A stretch of DNA of 19,807 nt, from NCBI GenBank assembly GCA_947627525.1, contig CANQWJ010000004.1, positions 1 to 19,807 on the forward strand, written 5' to 3'. The stretch comes from an uncultured Bacilli bacterium (GTDB taxonomy: Bacteria > Bacillota_I > Bacilli_A > RF39 > UBA660). The translations under genes were made by a program, and so were the position numbers. The notes below the pieces were generated by a model that saw nothing but the letters and a program-made list of their open reading frames with translations, was not told the DNA's origin and ran no database searches. Shown here piece by piece: positions 7,618 through 15,092 of the stretch (position 1 is its first letter; every line of letters starts with the position of its first letter).

Positions 7618-7638
7618 AAAGTATAAAACTTTATTCCT
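7615..7638 (-). repeat. Right inverted repeat of the invertible segment (IRR)
   Basis: This 24-bp sequence is the exact reverse complement of 6209-6232. Identity stops at both ends (6208/7639 and 6233/7614 mismatch), so the repeat has sharp borders. It lies 227 bases upstream of the recombinase start, with the outward-facing promoter region just inside it. Confidence 0.92.
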
Positions 7639-7669
7639 CTTTAGATAGTTAAGATATTGTTATTATATT

Positions 7670-7693
7670 AATACTGGATAACCAGTATTTTTT
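7670..7693 (+). terminator. Strong rightward terminator just outside IRR, serving no rightward gene
   Basis: The eight-base stem AATACTGG (7670-7677) pairs with 7682-7689 around the loop ATAA and runs into TTTTTT on the plus strand. On the other strand there is no T-run, so it works for rightward transcription only. All genes here run leftward, so its likely purpose is to stop transcripts leaving the invertible segment: the outward promoter in the present orientation, or the recombinase gene after inversion. Confidence 0.8.
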
Positions 7694-7705
7694 ATTTGAC
7701 ATTAA

Positions 7706-7751
7706 TGTTTAAAAATAAATAAAGAGAATATGTTTTTTCCATATTCTCTTT
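7706..7751 (-). terminator. Leftward terminator of the small unknown gene
   Basis: A perfect 12-base stem (AAAGAGAATATG at 7721-7732 with 7740-7751) has a seven-base loop. On the minus strand it is followed by ATTTATTTTTAAAC. It lies 32 bases beyond the stop of the 7784-8200 gene and would stop leftward transcripts before they enter the invertible segment. With the rightward terminator next to it, it insulates the switch. Confidence 0.8.
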
Positions 7752-7783
7752 GTTCATATAAGATACTAATTATTAATATTTTT

Positions 7784-8200
7784 TCATAAATTCTCTTTTA
7801 TTTGACTATTTATCATTTCTTTTATCTTTTCAAATAGATTACTATTTTCTAATTCACATTCACAATTCTTTAATCTAATTATCTCTGTTGTTCTAATATC
7901 ATCATTATAATCATTTATATATTCGCTACTAGTAATATTTAACTTGTTCAATAAATAATCTTCTATTACTTCATAATCTATTTTTTCTTTTATTTCATAT
8001 AAAGCATTATTAATTGAAAAACCATTCGTCTTACTACTAAAACTAGTCTTCCACTCATACTTATAAATATTTAATTCATTATCAATTAATATTCCTAAAC
8101 CACTAAAATCATTTTCACGATATATATCAATATAAGCCTTATCTCTCTTACTATTTAAGAAATTACCAATTTCACTTTCTTTAGTACTAATCTTTCGCAT
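7784..8200 (-). CDS. Small hydrophilic protein of unknown function
   Basis: A 138-residue protein that I do not recognise. It is highly charged and lysine/glutamate-rich, with no signal peptide or membrane segment, so probably cytoplasmic. It starts MRKISTKESEIGNF and its second half is mostly predicted helix (EVIEDYLLNKL, LFEKIKEMINSQIKENL). The ATG at 8200 is preferred: GGTG lies seven bases upstream, whereas the in-frame ATG at 8218 follows a T-run with no ribosome site. It ends in TGA. A terminator lies immediately upstream and another just downstream, so it is probably a single-gene unit. A TATAAT at 8217-8222 could be its -10, giving a very short leader. It sits between the ABC module and the invertible segment without an evident link to either. 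Confidence 0.7.
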   Translation of the reverse strand: MRKISTKESEIGNFLNSKRDKAYIDIYRENDFSGLGILIDNELNIYKYEWKTSFSSKTNGFSINNALYEIKEKIDYEVIEDYLLNKLNITSSEYINDYNDDIRTTEIIRLKNCECELENSNLFEKIKEMINSQIKENL

Positions 8201-8225
8201 TATATTCACCACTATCATTATATAT

Positions 8226-8256
8226 TAAAAAAAAGAGAAAAGCATTACTTTTCTCT
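8226..8256 (-). terminator. Terminator of the ABC transporter operon
   Basis: The nine-base stem AGAGAAAAG (8234-8242) pairs with 8248-8256 around loop CATTA and is followed on the minus strand by eight T (8226-8233). It lies ten bases after the second ABC gene. Its 19-bp core is shared with the terminator at 15065-15092. Confidence 0.88.
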
Positions 8257-8265
8257 ATTAAACTT

Positions 8266-10065
8266 TTAATCGTAGTTAATACACTCTAAAATATCTTTTT
8301 TTAAATACTTCATAATAGGTATAGTAACTAATCCATAAAAATATACAATTGATATAAAAATAATTATTCCCCAATTAATTAAGGAAATATAAAAATTCCA
8401 ATCAATAGATAATTTAATAATTAAACAAATTATATTAAAAATTATACAAGCAAAGATAAAGGCTAATAATATCTCCGTCAAATAATCAATTAAGAAGATT
8501 AAATGAATGCGATCATTTGATACACGATATAGTCTTAAATAACCAATTTGCCTTTTATTATAATATAATTCTAAAAGTATTTTACTAATCATAAAGACAA
8601 ACATAAATAATATAAATACTAAACCAATCTCTAAATATATTTTCACATAATTATAAATAGTATATTCTTTATTAGCTATAGTATGAAAATGATTTAAACT
8701 AGCAGAATTAAAAAATTTTACATAACCATCTTTGCTTTTCAAATATATATCAATAATGTCATTCTTAGACATACTGATTATAATAGTTTGATCTTTGACT
8801 GCTGTCTTGATTTCTTTAATTTTGTTATAGAGAATAAAAATCGCAGGCTTTATTTCATTAGTTTCTACATCAACAATATCAGTATATATTTCATTGTTTT
8901 CCCATGTATAAATATCGGTACCACAAATAATACCTGATATAGTTAAAACATTATCATCTATTTCGATTGTCTTACCAATAGCTTCTTCATTTTCTAATTG
9001 CATTTTATTAATAACAAATTCTTCATTAACTAATATTTCATCATCAGTTTTAGGGAAATGTCCATATTTTATTAAATCTTGTTTTTGAAAATAAGAATCA
9101 TTAGCATCAAATAATGTATATGCTTTATAATCATCTTTAACTATATTGTAGTTAAAATACTCTTTTTCTATTTTGTAATCAATGTATGGTAAATCATCTT
9201 CTCGAATGTTTAAAACTTGAATTGGATATTTTTTAGCATAGTCTTTAATGGATTCTTTCTTTAAGTTTTGAATAATAGAAATTCCACTAAAAAGTAATAA
9301 GAAGAAAAGTGTCATAACAATCATCAAAACAATTCTTTTTTCTTTGCGCCTTTTTACAAAAAGGAAGTCATATTTCGAAAAAGACGATTGTTCTTCATCA
9401 TTATTATCATTATTGTTATCATTTTTTTCATTTATTTCTTCCTTAACTAATTTTAATCTACCGAAATCAATCTCATAAATACAATTAGCTATTTCATCAT
9501 AAATATTCTTGTGTGTAGCAATGACAATAATTTTATCTAAATTAATAATTTCTTTTAAATAATCACGAAATATTTCAGCATTTTCTTTATCAAGAGAAGA
9601 AGTCGGTTCATCTAAAATTATTAACTTACTATCAAGAAGAAGAGCTCTTATTAAAGAAATGCGTTGTCTCTCACCACCGGATATTTCTTCTGGCTTTTTA
9701 TCTAATAGTTTTTCAACATCAAACTTTTTAGCATACTCTTTAATCTTATCAATATCATCTTTAATAAATAACAAGTTCTCTTTAATGGTTAGTTTTTTAA
9801 ATAAATAACTCTTTTGAAAAACATAAGAAATATTATTTTTTATTGTTTGTAAATCATCTCTATTCATCTTTTTGACATCTTTATTATTCCAATAATACTT
9901 ACCTTCATAATTAGTATCTAGAAAAGATAAAATATTGAATAAAGTTGTTTTACCACTACCACTTATTCCTTTAATGACATAAATATTTCCCTCTTGTAAT
10001 TTTAGATTAATTTTATCTAAAACGATGTGATCAAAACTTTTAGTTATATTTTTTAGTTCAATCAT
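8266..10065 (-). CDS. MacB-like ABC transporter protein, ATPase fused to a four-TM permease (second subunit)
   Basis: ATPase-permease fusion of 599 residues. The N-terminal ATPase shows Walker A GISGSGKT (33-40), the Q-loop YVFQKS (about 84), signature ISGGERQR (128-135), Walker B LIILDEPT with the catalytic E153, and H-loop H185. An acidic Asn/Asp linker (about 213-226) leads to TM1 (about 245-266), an extracytoplasmic domain of roughly 200 residues and three C-terminal helices. This is the mechanotransmission (MacB/LolE-like) plan. Its start overlaps the stop of the preceding ABC gene in an ATGA. Both halves are complete, so they probably pair as a heterodimer. The substrate cannot be read from the sequence; extrusion of peptides or envelope lipoproteins is typical of the family. 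Confidence 0.9.
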   Translation of the reverse strand: MIELKNITKSFDHIVLDKINLKLQEGNIYVIKGISGSGKTTLFNILSFLDTNYEGKYYWNNKDVKKMNRDDLQTIKNNISYVFQKSYLFKKLTIKENLLFIKDDIDKIKEYAKKFDVEKLLDKKPEEISGGERQRISLIRALLLDSKLIILDEPTSSLDKENAEIFRDYLKEIINLDKIIVIATHKNIYDEIANCIYEIDFGRLKLVKEEINEKNDNNNDNNDEEQSSFSKYDFLFVKRRKEKRIVLMIVMTLFFLLLFSGISIIQNLKKESIKDYAKKYPIQVLNIREDDLPYIDYKIEKEYFNYNIVKDDYKAYTLFDANDSYFQKQDLIKYGHFPKTDDEILVNEEFVINKMQLENEEAIGKTIEIDDNVLTISGIICGTDIYTWENNEIYTDIVDVETNEIKPAIFILYNKIKEIKTAVKDQTIIISMSKNDIIDIYLKSKDGYVKFFNSASLNHFHTIANKEYTIYNYVKIYLEIGLVFILFMFVFMISKILLELYYNKRQIGYLRLYRVSNDRIHLIFLIDYLTEILLAFIFACIIFNIICLIIKLSIDWNFYISLINWGIIIFISIVYFYGLVTIPIMKYLKKDILECINYD

Positions 10066-12008
10066 AATAGATCACTCTTTTCTTTAATTAAGTAAAACCA
10101 ACCTTTTTTCTTGCGCGAATGGTTGAGAAAAAGACTTTCAATTAAGGCAAAAACGCCACTAACTATTAATAATCTTAAAACCCAATTAATACTTATCATA
10201 AATAGTGGATATGGAAGGAAGCCACCACTAGTAATAGTGTAATTTAATACTTTTGATAAAAGAATAGAACAACAAGAAGATAATAAAATTATGAAAAACA
10301 TATAAAGTAGGAAATATATTGAAGTAGCTGTTTTTACACTCATTTCACGATAACCATAATATTCATAAATACTATAATTGTGTTCTGTATGAGCAAGTCT
10401 TGTTTTATGAATTTGATAATAAAAGATAAGTCCTAAGGCTAAAAAAGCAACACTTGCGGAAAAACACAATTGTTGAATTAACTCATCATTAACTTCAAAT
10501 TCAACAAAATTATCAATAGGATCATTTAAAACAATAGGCGAATTAGAATTATAATCTTTACCTTTGTATTTATTATAAAAACTCATGAAATCTTTACTAT
10601 TATTAAAGTAAACTGTTAGAGAGGTTGCTGGATAATTAGAATTTAATTCATCACTTCCTAAAACATCATCTTGTAAATATTTTTCCATGTAACTATTACT
10701 TAAAAAATAATACCAATCATAGACATATTGACCGAGAGTAGACCTCCAAAGTGTCTCATTATCTTCATCAATCTTATTAAAGATACCAACTATTTCAAAT
10801 TCATCTTTACCATCAGGAAGATTAAGTTCTATTTTTTCACCGATTAAGTTTTTTATTTTACTTTCATCTAAATTTTGTAATTCTAAAGCTTCTTCATAGC
10901 CAATAATAATATCATTTTTGTCCTCAAAATAATGCCCATAAAGTAGTTTACTATCGATGTCACCTAAATTATCTTTATGTTCCGGAAGCGTAATTATATC
11001 GACTGCAAAATCAGTTTGAATACCTGAACCATCTTCTTCTTCATAAGAATTCATTGGAGTATTCCTAATATAGTTATAAGTGACTTCAGAAACATCATAA
11101 TTAGATAAAATACTATTACAATAGTCTTTTGTCTCAAGAGAACAAAATATTCCAGTTGCTTTTAAATCATTATTATAAATTAGTTGATTAATAAGTTTGG
11201 TATCATAGTCAGTACATGCAAAAAGAAGTAATAAAACAACGGAAAAAATAGTTGTAAAAAGAAATAATATTTTCTTTTCAAAACGAAACATTTGACGACA
11301 TAAATATTTTAAAACGATAAAAGTCTCTTTAAAAAAACTATTTTTTCTTTTATATTTAATTTTTTTAGATAAATCTACTTTTAAATCTTTATCTTTATAT
11401 TGATCTAAATCATTGAAATCTATTTTTTTACATTCCAAAGAAAAGATAGTACTATCATGACTAGCACAAATTACTAATGCTTTTTCTTTTAATTCATCAA
11501 GCATTTCATAAAAAATATCACGATTTTTCTTATCTAATGAAGCCGTTGGTTCATCTAGTAGAAATATCTTTTTATCTTTTAAAATATTGCCAATCAAAGC
11601 AAATCTCTGTCTTTCTCCACCCGATAATTGATTAGGGAACTTTTTCAAACAGCGACTTAAATTAAACTTTTTAACTAAGTTATTAATTTCATCTTTATTC
11701 TTATTTGATTGTAATATTAAGTTTTCTTCTATTGTTAAATAATCAATAAAATATGTGTCTTGGGAAATATAAGCAATTTTATCTTGAATGTTATTGTAAT
11801 TAACACATTTTTTATAAACATTACCATCATAAGCTATTTCTCCATCATCAAAACTAACAATTCCTAAAAGGATTTGAAGAAGAGTTGTTTTACCACTACC
11901 ACTAATACCATAAAGAACATATAGGCCTTTATCTTCAAACTTATAAGAGAAATCTTTAAAAATAGTAACATCATTAAATTTCTTTTTGATATTTTTACAT
12001 ATAATCAT
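10062..12008 (-). CDS. MacB-like ABC transporter protein, ATPase fused to a four-TM permease (first subunit)
   Basis: 648-residue partner of the following ABC protein with the same plan. Walker A is GISGSGKT (34-41), the Q-loop is AYISQDT (about 83), the signature LSGGERQR is at 128-135, Walker B is FLLDEPT with E153, and the H-loop is H184. After a basic linker come TM1 (about 245-268), a long extracytoplasmic domain rich in acidic residues (270-515) and three TM helices near the C-terminus. Both ATP sites therefore look competent in both halves. It begins two bases after the preceding anchored-protein gene and overlaps the next ABC gene by four bases, so the module is tightly co-translated. 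The pairing and the operon are well supported; the substrate is unknown. Confidence 0.9.
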   Translation of the reverse strand: MIICKNIKKKFNDVTIFKDFSYKFEDKGLYVLYGISGSGKTTLLQILLGIVSFDDGEIAYDGNVYKKCVNYNNIQDKIAYISQDTYFIDYLTIEENLILQSNKNKDEINNLVKKFNLSRCLKKFPNQLSGGERQRFALIGNILKDKKIFLLDEPTASLDKKNRDIFYEMLDELKEKALVICASHDSTIFSLECKKIDFNDLDQYKDKDLKVDLSKKIKYKRKNSFFKETFIVLKYLCRQMFRFEKKILFLFTTIFSVVLLLLFACTDYDTKLINQLIYNNDLKATGIFCSLETKDYCNSILSNYDVSEVTYNYIRNTPMNSYEEEDGSGIQTDFAVDIITLPEHKDNLGDIDSKLLYGHYFEDKNDIIIGYEEALELQNLDESKIKNLIGEKIELNLPDGKDEFEIVGIFNKIDEDNETLWRSTLGQYVYDWYYFLSNSYMEKYLQDDVLGSDELNSNYPATSLTVYFNNSKDFMSFYNKYKGKDYNSNSPIVLNDPIDNFVEFEVNDELIQQLCFSASVAFLALGLIFYYQIHKTRLAHTEHNYSIYEYYGYREMSVKTATSIYFLLYMFFIILLSSCCSILLSKVLNYTITSGGFLPYPLFMISINWVLRLLIVSGVFALIESLFLNHSRKKKGWFYLIKEKSDLL

Positions 12009-12010
12009 AA

Positions 12011-12919
12011 TTATTTATCCCTATTTCCTTCAATTTTTTCAAATATTTGAAATAACTCTTTATAGTCTGAATTGTTTTTTAAATTATCAAACTTTTTGTC
12101 TAAAGAGAACTTCCCATTCTTTTTAATATCTTTTTCCATTTCTTTAATCGTGTTATAAATTTCTTTTTCTTTATCAGTTGCTTTGTTAGAAGCAATCTTA
12201 TCCGTTAAATATGTACCATTTGAATATACATAATCAATTCTAACTTCTTCTATATTGCCATAATTTAAAAGTAATCCAACTTGATAGTGATCTTCACTAC
12301 TCTTAACTTTTGTTATTGAACAAGTATTAAGTGATATATATTTTCCTATTATATCATCTGTTTTTTGATATTTTTTTGAATATGCATCATTCCACAATTT
12401 TACAATATCATCTTTTTCAAAATTAACAAATTTGATACTTTTTAAGTCGTCATTATTTATTTTTCTCTCCCAATTTTCATTTAACAATTGGTTTATTTCA
12501 CTTAATTCATCTGTTTCTGTTTTTTTGCCATCTTTTGATTTATATGAACTTTCAAGCGTAACTGAACTTGATGGTATTTTAGATATGTGTCCATCTCCAT
12601 CTATAAGTGTACTATAATTATCATCTAAGTGTTCGTATTTAATATTACAACCTGAAAAATAATTATAATAAATATATTTTTCTTTTTCTTGAACACGATC
12701 AATAGTAATATAATAGAACCAACCATCTTCTTTTTCTAAATAGCTTCTTTTAACAACAGAACTTTCGGCAACTTTCTCTTCTTCTTCTCTAATTTTTTTC
12801 TCTCTTTGTTCTTTATCATAAACTGTCTTGATTTTATTTATGGAAAATATAATAATTGCGACTAAAAATATAATTATAAATACAAACATAATTTTTTGAT
12901 TTAAACTTTTTTTCTTCAT
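12011..12919 (-). CDS. Membrane-anchored extracytoplasmic protein, paralog 2 of the ABC module
   Basis: Protein of 302 residues with one N-terminal membrane segment (about residues 10-28) after a basic MKKKSLNQK leader, then a charged coiled-coil-like stretch (33-50, KEQREKKIREEEEK) and an extracytoplasmic domain. It is a clear tandem paralog of the protein encoded just upstream. Shared segments include SYLEK-DGW-Y, GCNIKY, NDDIVKLWN, the HxQVG-NYGNIE-VRIDYVY block and the FxKIFEKIE-like C-terminus. The cysteine in GCNIKY and one before the HxQVG block are conserved in both copies and could form a disulfide. I do not recognise the family. The ABC genes follow after two bases, so a role as substrate-binding or regulatory partner of the transporter is likely but unproven. 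Confidence 0.82.
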   Translation of the reverse strand: MKKKSLNQKIMFVFIIIFLVAIIIFSINKIKTVYDKEQREKKIREEEEKVAESSVVKRSYLEKEDGWFYYITIDRVQEKEKYIYYNYFSGCNIKYEHLDDNYSTLIDGDGHISKIPSSSVTLESSYKSKDGKKTETDELSEINQLLNENWERKINNDDLKSIKFVNFEKDDIVKLWNDAYSKKYQKTDDIIGKYISLNTCSITKVKSSEDHYQVGLLLNYGNIEEVRIDYVYSNGTYLTDKIASNKATDKEKEIYNTIKEMEKDIKKNGKFSLDKKFDNLKNNSDYKELFQIFEKIEGNRDK

Positions 12920-12945
12920 ATATTTATCCTTTCATTTAATCATAA

Positions 12946-13845
12946 TTATTTGTTTTTGTTTTCTTCAATTTTTTCAAATATTTTAAAAAGATCCTTATAA
13001 AAATCATCTTCTCTTAATTCAGTAAATTTATTATTCAAATAAAAATTTTTATCATTCAATATTTCTTTTTCTATCATTTTTATATTATTGTATATTTCAA
13101 TTTGTAATTTAGTTGGTTGACCATTGTCGACTATATCAGTTAAATGTTTACCATTTTTATAAACATAATCAATTCTAACTATTTCAATATTTCCATAATT
13201 AAATATGACACCGACTTGGAAGTGATCATCATCTAGAGTATTCTTCTCTATCATGCATTCATTGTAACTACTATAACTACCAAAAGAAGACAAACCAGCG
13301 CTTTTATACATTTCATTCCATAATTTAACTATATCATTAACATTAAAATTAATTAATTTTAAAGATGATAAATCATTAGCTTTAATCTCTCTTTTCCAAG
13401 AATTTGTTGTAAAAAAATCGTTTATTTCATTAAGTTCTTCACCTTCAAATTTCTGACCATCTTTTGTTTTATATGAAGTTGAAAGACTTGGTGGCGTTAC
13501 TAACACTTTAGAGTTTTTTGAAGATTCAGATAAATTGGTATCAATTCTATAATTATCGGATAATGTCGCATATTTTATATTACATCCATCAAGATATGGA
13601 TATTGTATATCACCAACTATGTCATTTGTCATAAAGTAGTACCATCCATCACTTTTTTCAAGATAAGATGCTTTACGAACTCGTGATGAAGCAAGTTCAT
13701 CCATTCTTGTATCAATAGCTTTTTTTTCTTGATTTTGCTTATAAGTAATATATATTTTTTTACAACCAAATAATAGGATGACTACCAAAAAGATAATAAC
13801 CAATCCAAAAATAACTTTTTGATTTAAACTTTTCTTTTTCTTCAT
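12946..13845 (-). CDS. Membrane-anchored extracytoplasmic protein, paralog 1 of the ABC module
   Basis: A 299-residue tandem paralog of the next gene, with the same plan: basic MKKKKSLNQK leader, hydrophobic segment (about 11-27), short charged linker and extracytoplasmic domain. The hydrophobic segment ends in LLFGC, which loosely resembles a lipobox, but the second copy has no cysteine there, so a plain membrane anchor is the simpler reading. Shared blocks are SYLEK-DGWYY, DGCNIKYA, DDHFQVG, NYGNIE, VRIDYVYKNG and a KIFEKIEENK-type tail. AAAGGAG is seven bases upstream of the ATG. It is preceded by a nested hairpin and possible promoter/operator after the XRE regulator gene, and followed 26 bases later by its paralog. 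The family is not recognised. Confidence 0.82.
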   Translation of the reverse strand: MKKKKSLNQKVIFGLVIIFLVVILLFGCKKIYITYKQNQEKKAIDTRMDELASSRVRKASYLEKSDGWYYFMTNDIVGDIQYPYLDGCNIKYATLSDNYRIDTNLSESSKNSKVLVTPPSLSTSYKTKDGQKFEGEELNEINDFFTTNSWKREIKANDLSSLKLINFNVNDIVKLWNEMYKSAGLSSFGSYSSYNECMIEKNTLDDDHFQVGVIFNYGNIEIVRIDYVYKNGKHLTDIVDNGQPTKLQIEIYNNIKMIEKEILNDKNFYLNNKFTELREDDFYKDLFKIFEKIEENKNK

Positions 13846-13880
13846 GTATTTTCTCCTTTCAAATTCATCTTAAATTTCAA

Positions 13881-13956
13881 AAATAAAAAAGTAAAGCGAT
13901 TTATTATCACATACTAATGTGACGAATCGTCACATTAGTTAAAATCAACTTTACTT
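13881..13956 (-). terminator. Nested hairpin after the XRE regulator: terminator and/or operator-promoter
   Basis: An inner 13-base inverted repeat (ACTAATGTGACGA at 13913-13925 with 13927-13939) covers the regulator's stop codon. An outer stem (AAGTAAAG at 13889-13896 with 13949-13956) encloses it and is followed on the minus strand by TTTTTTATTTTTG, as in an intrinsic terminator. The same stretch contains TGTGATAAT (minus strand), an extended -10 that could start the downstream operon, so the inner palindrome could also be an operator. The two readings are not exclusive. Confidence 0.6.
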
Positions 13957-15002
13957 AAATATTTTTCATTAAAATATTTTATTTTTTCACTATCACAATT
14001 TCCGTTTAAACATAATTTAATATCATTATCATCAGTATATGTAAACTCCAATTCAATATTTCCAGTATGAATATTAGTTTTAGAATAAGAATAGTCATTA
14101 GGATAAGTATATATATACTTTTCCTCATAATCGCCATATATCTCGCTTACAAAGTATGTCGTAACATCTGGGAAATAAGACTCTTTAATTTCAATACCAT
14201 TCTCTTTTCGTTCCCAAATATATCCGTTGTCATTAGAACTAAATTTAAAGTTATCCTTTACATATTTTGGAATATTGGTATCAAAATTATAGACGTCTTC
14301 TTGTTTAAGTGTTTTTTTATTTTTGGTAAATAATGCTTTATTAGAATATGTTCTATAAGTATTTAATTTTATTGTATCTTTTTCTTTGCCATTAAATTCT
14401 ATTTCTAAATATAGATTATTGAGAAGATATTTTAAATCATCATAGGGAAATTGAATATCACCATCATAGGTACTTGTGTAAGTTATTGGTTCATCATCAT
14501 TTCCTTCATACAAAATAATTTGTTTATCATTTTTTTCATAATATAATTTTGTTGAATTAATATCATCATCTTTTATTTTTTCAATATAACCAATATTGAT
14601 ATAAAATTTTTCTTTAGAAACAAAGATTAATCCATTATGCAATTCAAAATTATCACTAGTTCCATGAGTTTCGTAAACAGCAATAGAATTATAATTATAT
14701 ATAAAATAATATAGTAAAAATGCGGTTAATGAAATAAAAAGTATACTAATAGTTAGAAACAAGTATTTTCTTAATGTCGTTTTTGTTCTATTTATCTTTT
14801 CACCATTCATTAGTTCTTCAATGGTTATATTAAATATTTCAGAAATTCTAACTAAGGTTTCAATATTAATAGTATTAGCACCCAATTCCCATTTAGAAAT
14901 TGTTGTTCTACTAACAAATAACTTACTTGCTAGTTCTTCTTGGGTCATCTTTTTTTCTTTTCTTAATTCTACTATGAATCTTCCTATTTTTTTATAGTCC
15001 AT
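13935..15002 (-). CDS. Membrane-anchored XRE-family transcriptional regulator
   Basis: Regulator of 355 residues. Residues 5-62 are an XRE/HTH_3 domain (IGRFIVELRKEKKMTQEELA, then SRTTISKWELG as the recognition region). A single TM segment follows at about 78-100, then an extracytoplasmic domain of about 250 residues rich in beta strands. DNA binding in the cytoplasm is thus tied to an external sensor. The ATG at 15002 is preferred because AGGTG lies nine bases upstream; an ATG at 15011 and a GTG at 15014 would overlap that site. The promoter at 15025-15051 has an extended -10. It lies upstream of, and in the same direction as, the two anchored proteins and the ABC pair, so it probably senses an envelope signal and controls them. 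The ligand is unknown. Confidence 0.88.
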   Translation of the reverse strand: MDYKKIGRFIVELRKEKKMTQEELASKLFVSRTTISKWELGANTINIETLVRISEIFNITIEELMNGEKINRTKTTLRKYLFLTISILFISLTAFLLYYFIYNYNSIAVYETHGTSDNFELHNGLIFVSKEKFYINIGYIEKIKDDDINSTKLYYEKNDKQIILYEGNDDEPITYTSTYDGDIQFPYDDLKYLLNNLYLEIEFNGKEKDTIKLNTYRTYSNKALFTKNKKTLKQEDVYNFDTNIPKYVKDNFKFSSNDNGYIWERKENGIEIKESYFPDVTTYFVSEIYGDYEEKYIYTYPNDYSYSKTNIHTGNIELEFTYTDDNDIKLCLNGNCDSEKIKYFNEKYLSKVDFN

Positions 15003-15024
15003 TTCCAACATCACCTACTAAAAT

Positions 15025-15051
15025 ATTATAGCATCTACTTCTAAATATCAA
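15025..15051 (-). promoter_or_regulatory. Promoter of the XRE regulator gene
   Basis: On the minus strand, TTGATA (15046-15051) precedes TGC-TATAAT (15025-15033), an extended -10 with a perfect hexamer. The spacer is 15 bases, short, but extended -10 elements tolerate this. Transcription would start near 15018, about 16 bases upstream of the chosen ATG. Confidence 0.65.
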
Positions 15052-15064
15052 TTACATTTTAATA

Positions 15065-15092
15065 TATAAAAAAGAAAAGCATTACTTTTCTT
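15065..15092 (-). terminator. Terminator of the flippase operon, stop codon in its loop
   Basis: The eight-base stem AAGAAAAG (15072-15079) pairs with 15085-15092 around loop CATTA and is followed on the minus strand by TTTTTTATATATT. The stop codon of the four-TM protein (15082-15084) lies in the loop. It shares a 19-bp core with the terminator at 8226-8256. Confidence 0.75.

Larger units (their letters stand above)
6209..7638. other. Probable invertible DNA segment carrying its own recombinase (phase switch)
   Basis: A 1430-bp segment is bounded by perfect 24-bp inverted repeats and contains one gene, a complete tyrosine recombinase. Its right end has outward-facing promoter-like sequences. 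Its left boundary lies 107 bases upstream of the fibre-subunit ATG. In the orientation shown, the outward promoters point right into a terminator at 7670-7693. Inverted, they would map to about 6230-6271 and drive leftward transcription of the fibre operon with a leader of roughly 120-150 bases. The repeats are inverted rather than direct, and no target duplication is seen outside them, which argues for inversion and against a transposon or integrated element. The layout parallels the Salmonella hin segment. Inversion itself is inferred, not observed. Confidence 0.82.

Noticed and set aside
6209..7638. Reading the recombinase as part of a transposon, prophage or integrative element
   Set aside because: The flanking repeats are inverted, not direct attachment sites. 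No excisionase, relaxase or phage gene is present, no tRNA target is seen, and the bases outside the repeats show no target duplication. Inversion explains the layout better.
7473..7707. 11-bp direct repeat TGACATTAATG at 7473-7483 and 7697-7707, on either side of the right repeat
   Set aside because: It is short and AT-rich with no matching copy near the left repeat, so chance is a sufficient explanation.
12946..13845. Lipoprotein call based on LLFGC
   Set aside because: Phenylalanine at -2 is atypical for a lipobox and the tandem paralog has no cysteine there; a simple membrane anchor is favoured.
12432..14333. Plus-strand open frames at 12432-12617 and 14067-14333
   Set aside because: They are antisense to the anchored-protein and XRE regulator genes; the hydrophobic-looking translations reflect T-rich codons, with no independent support.
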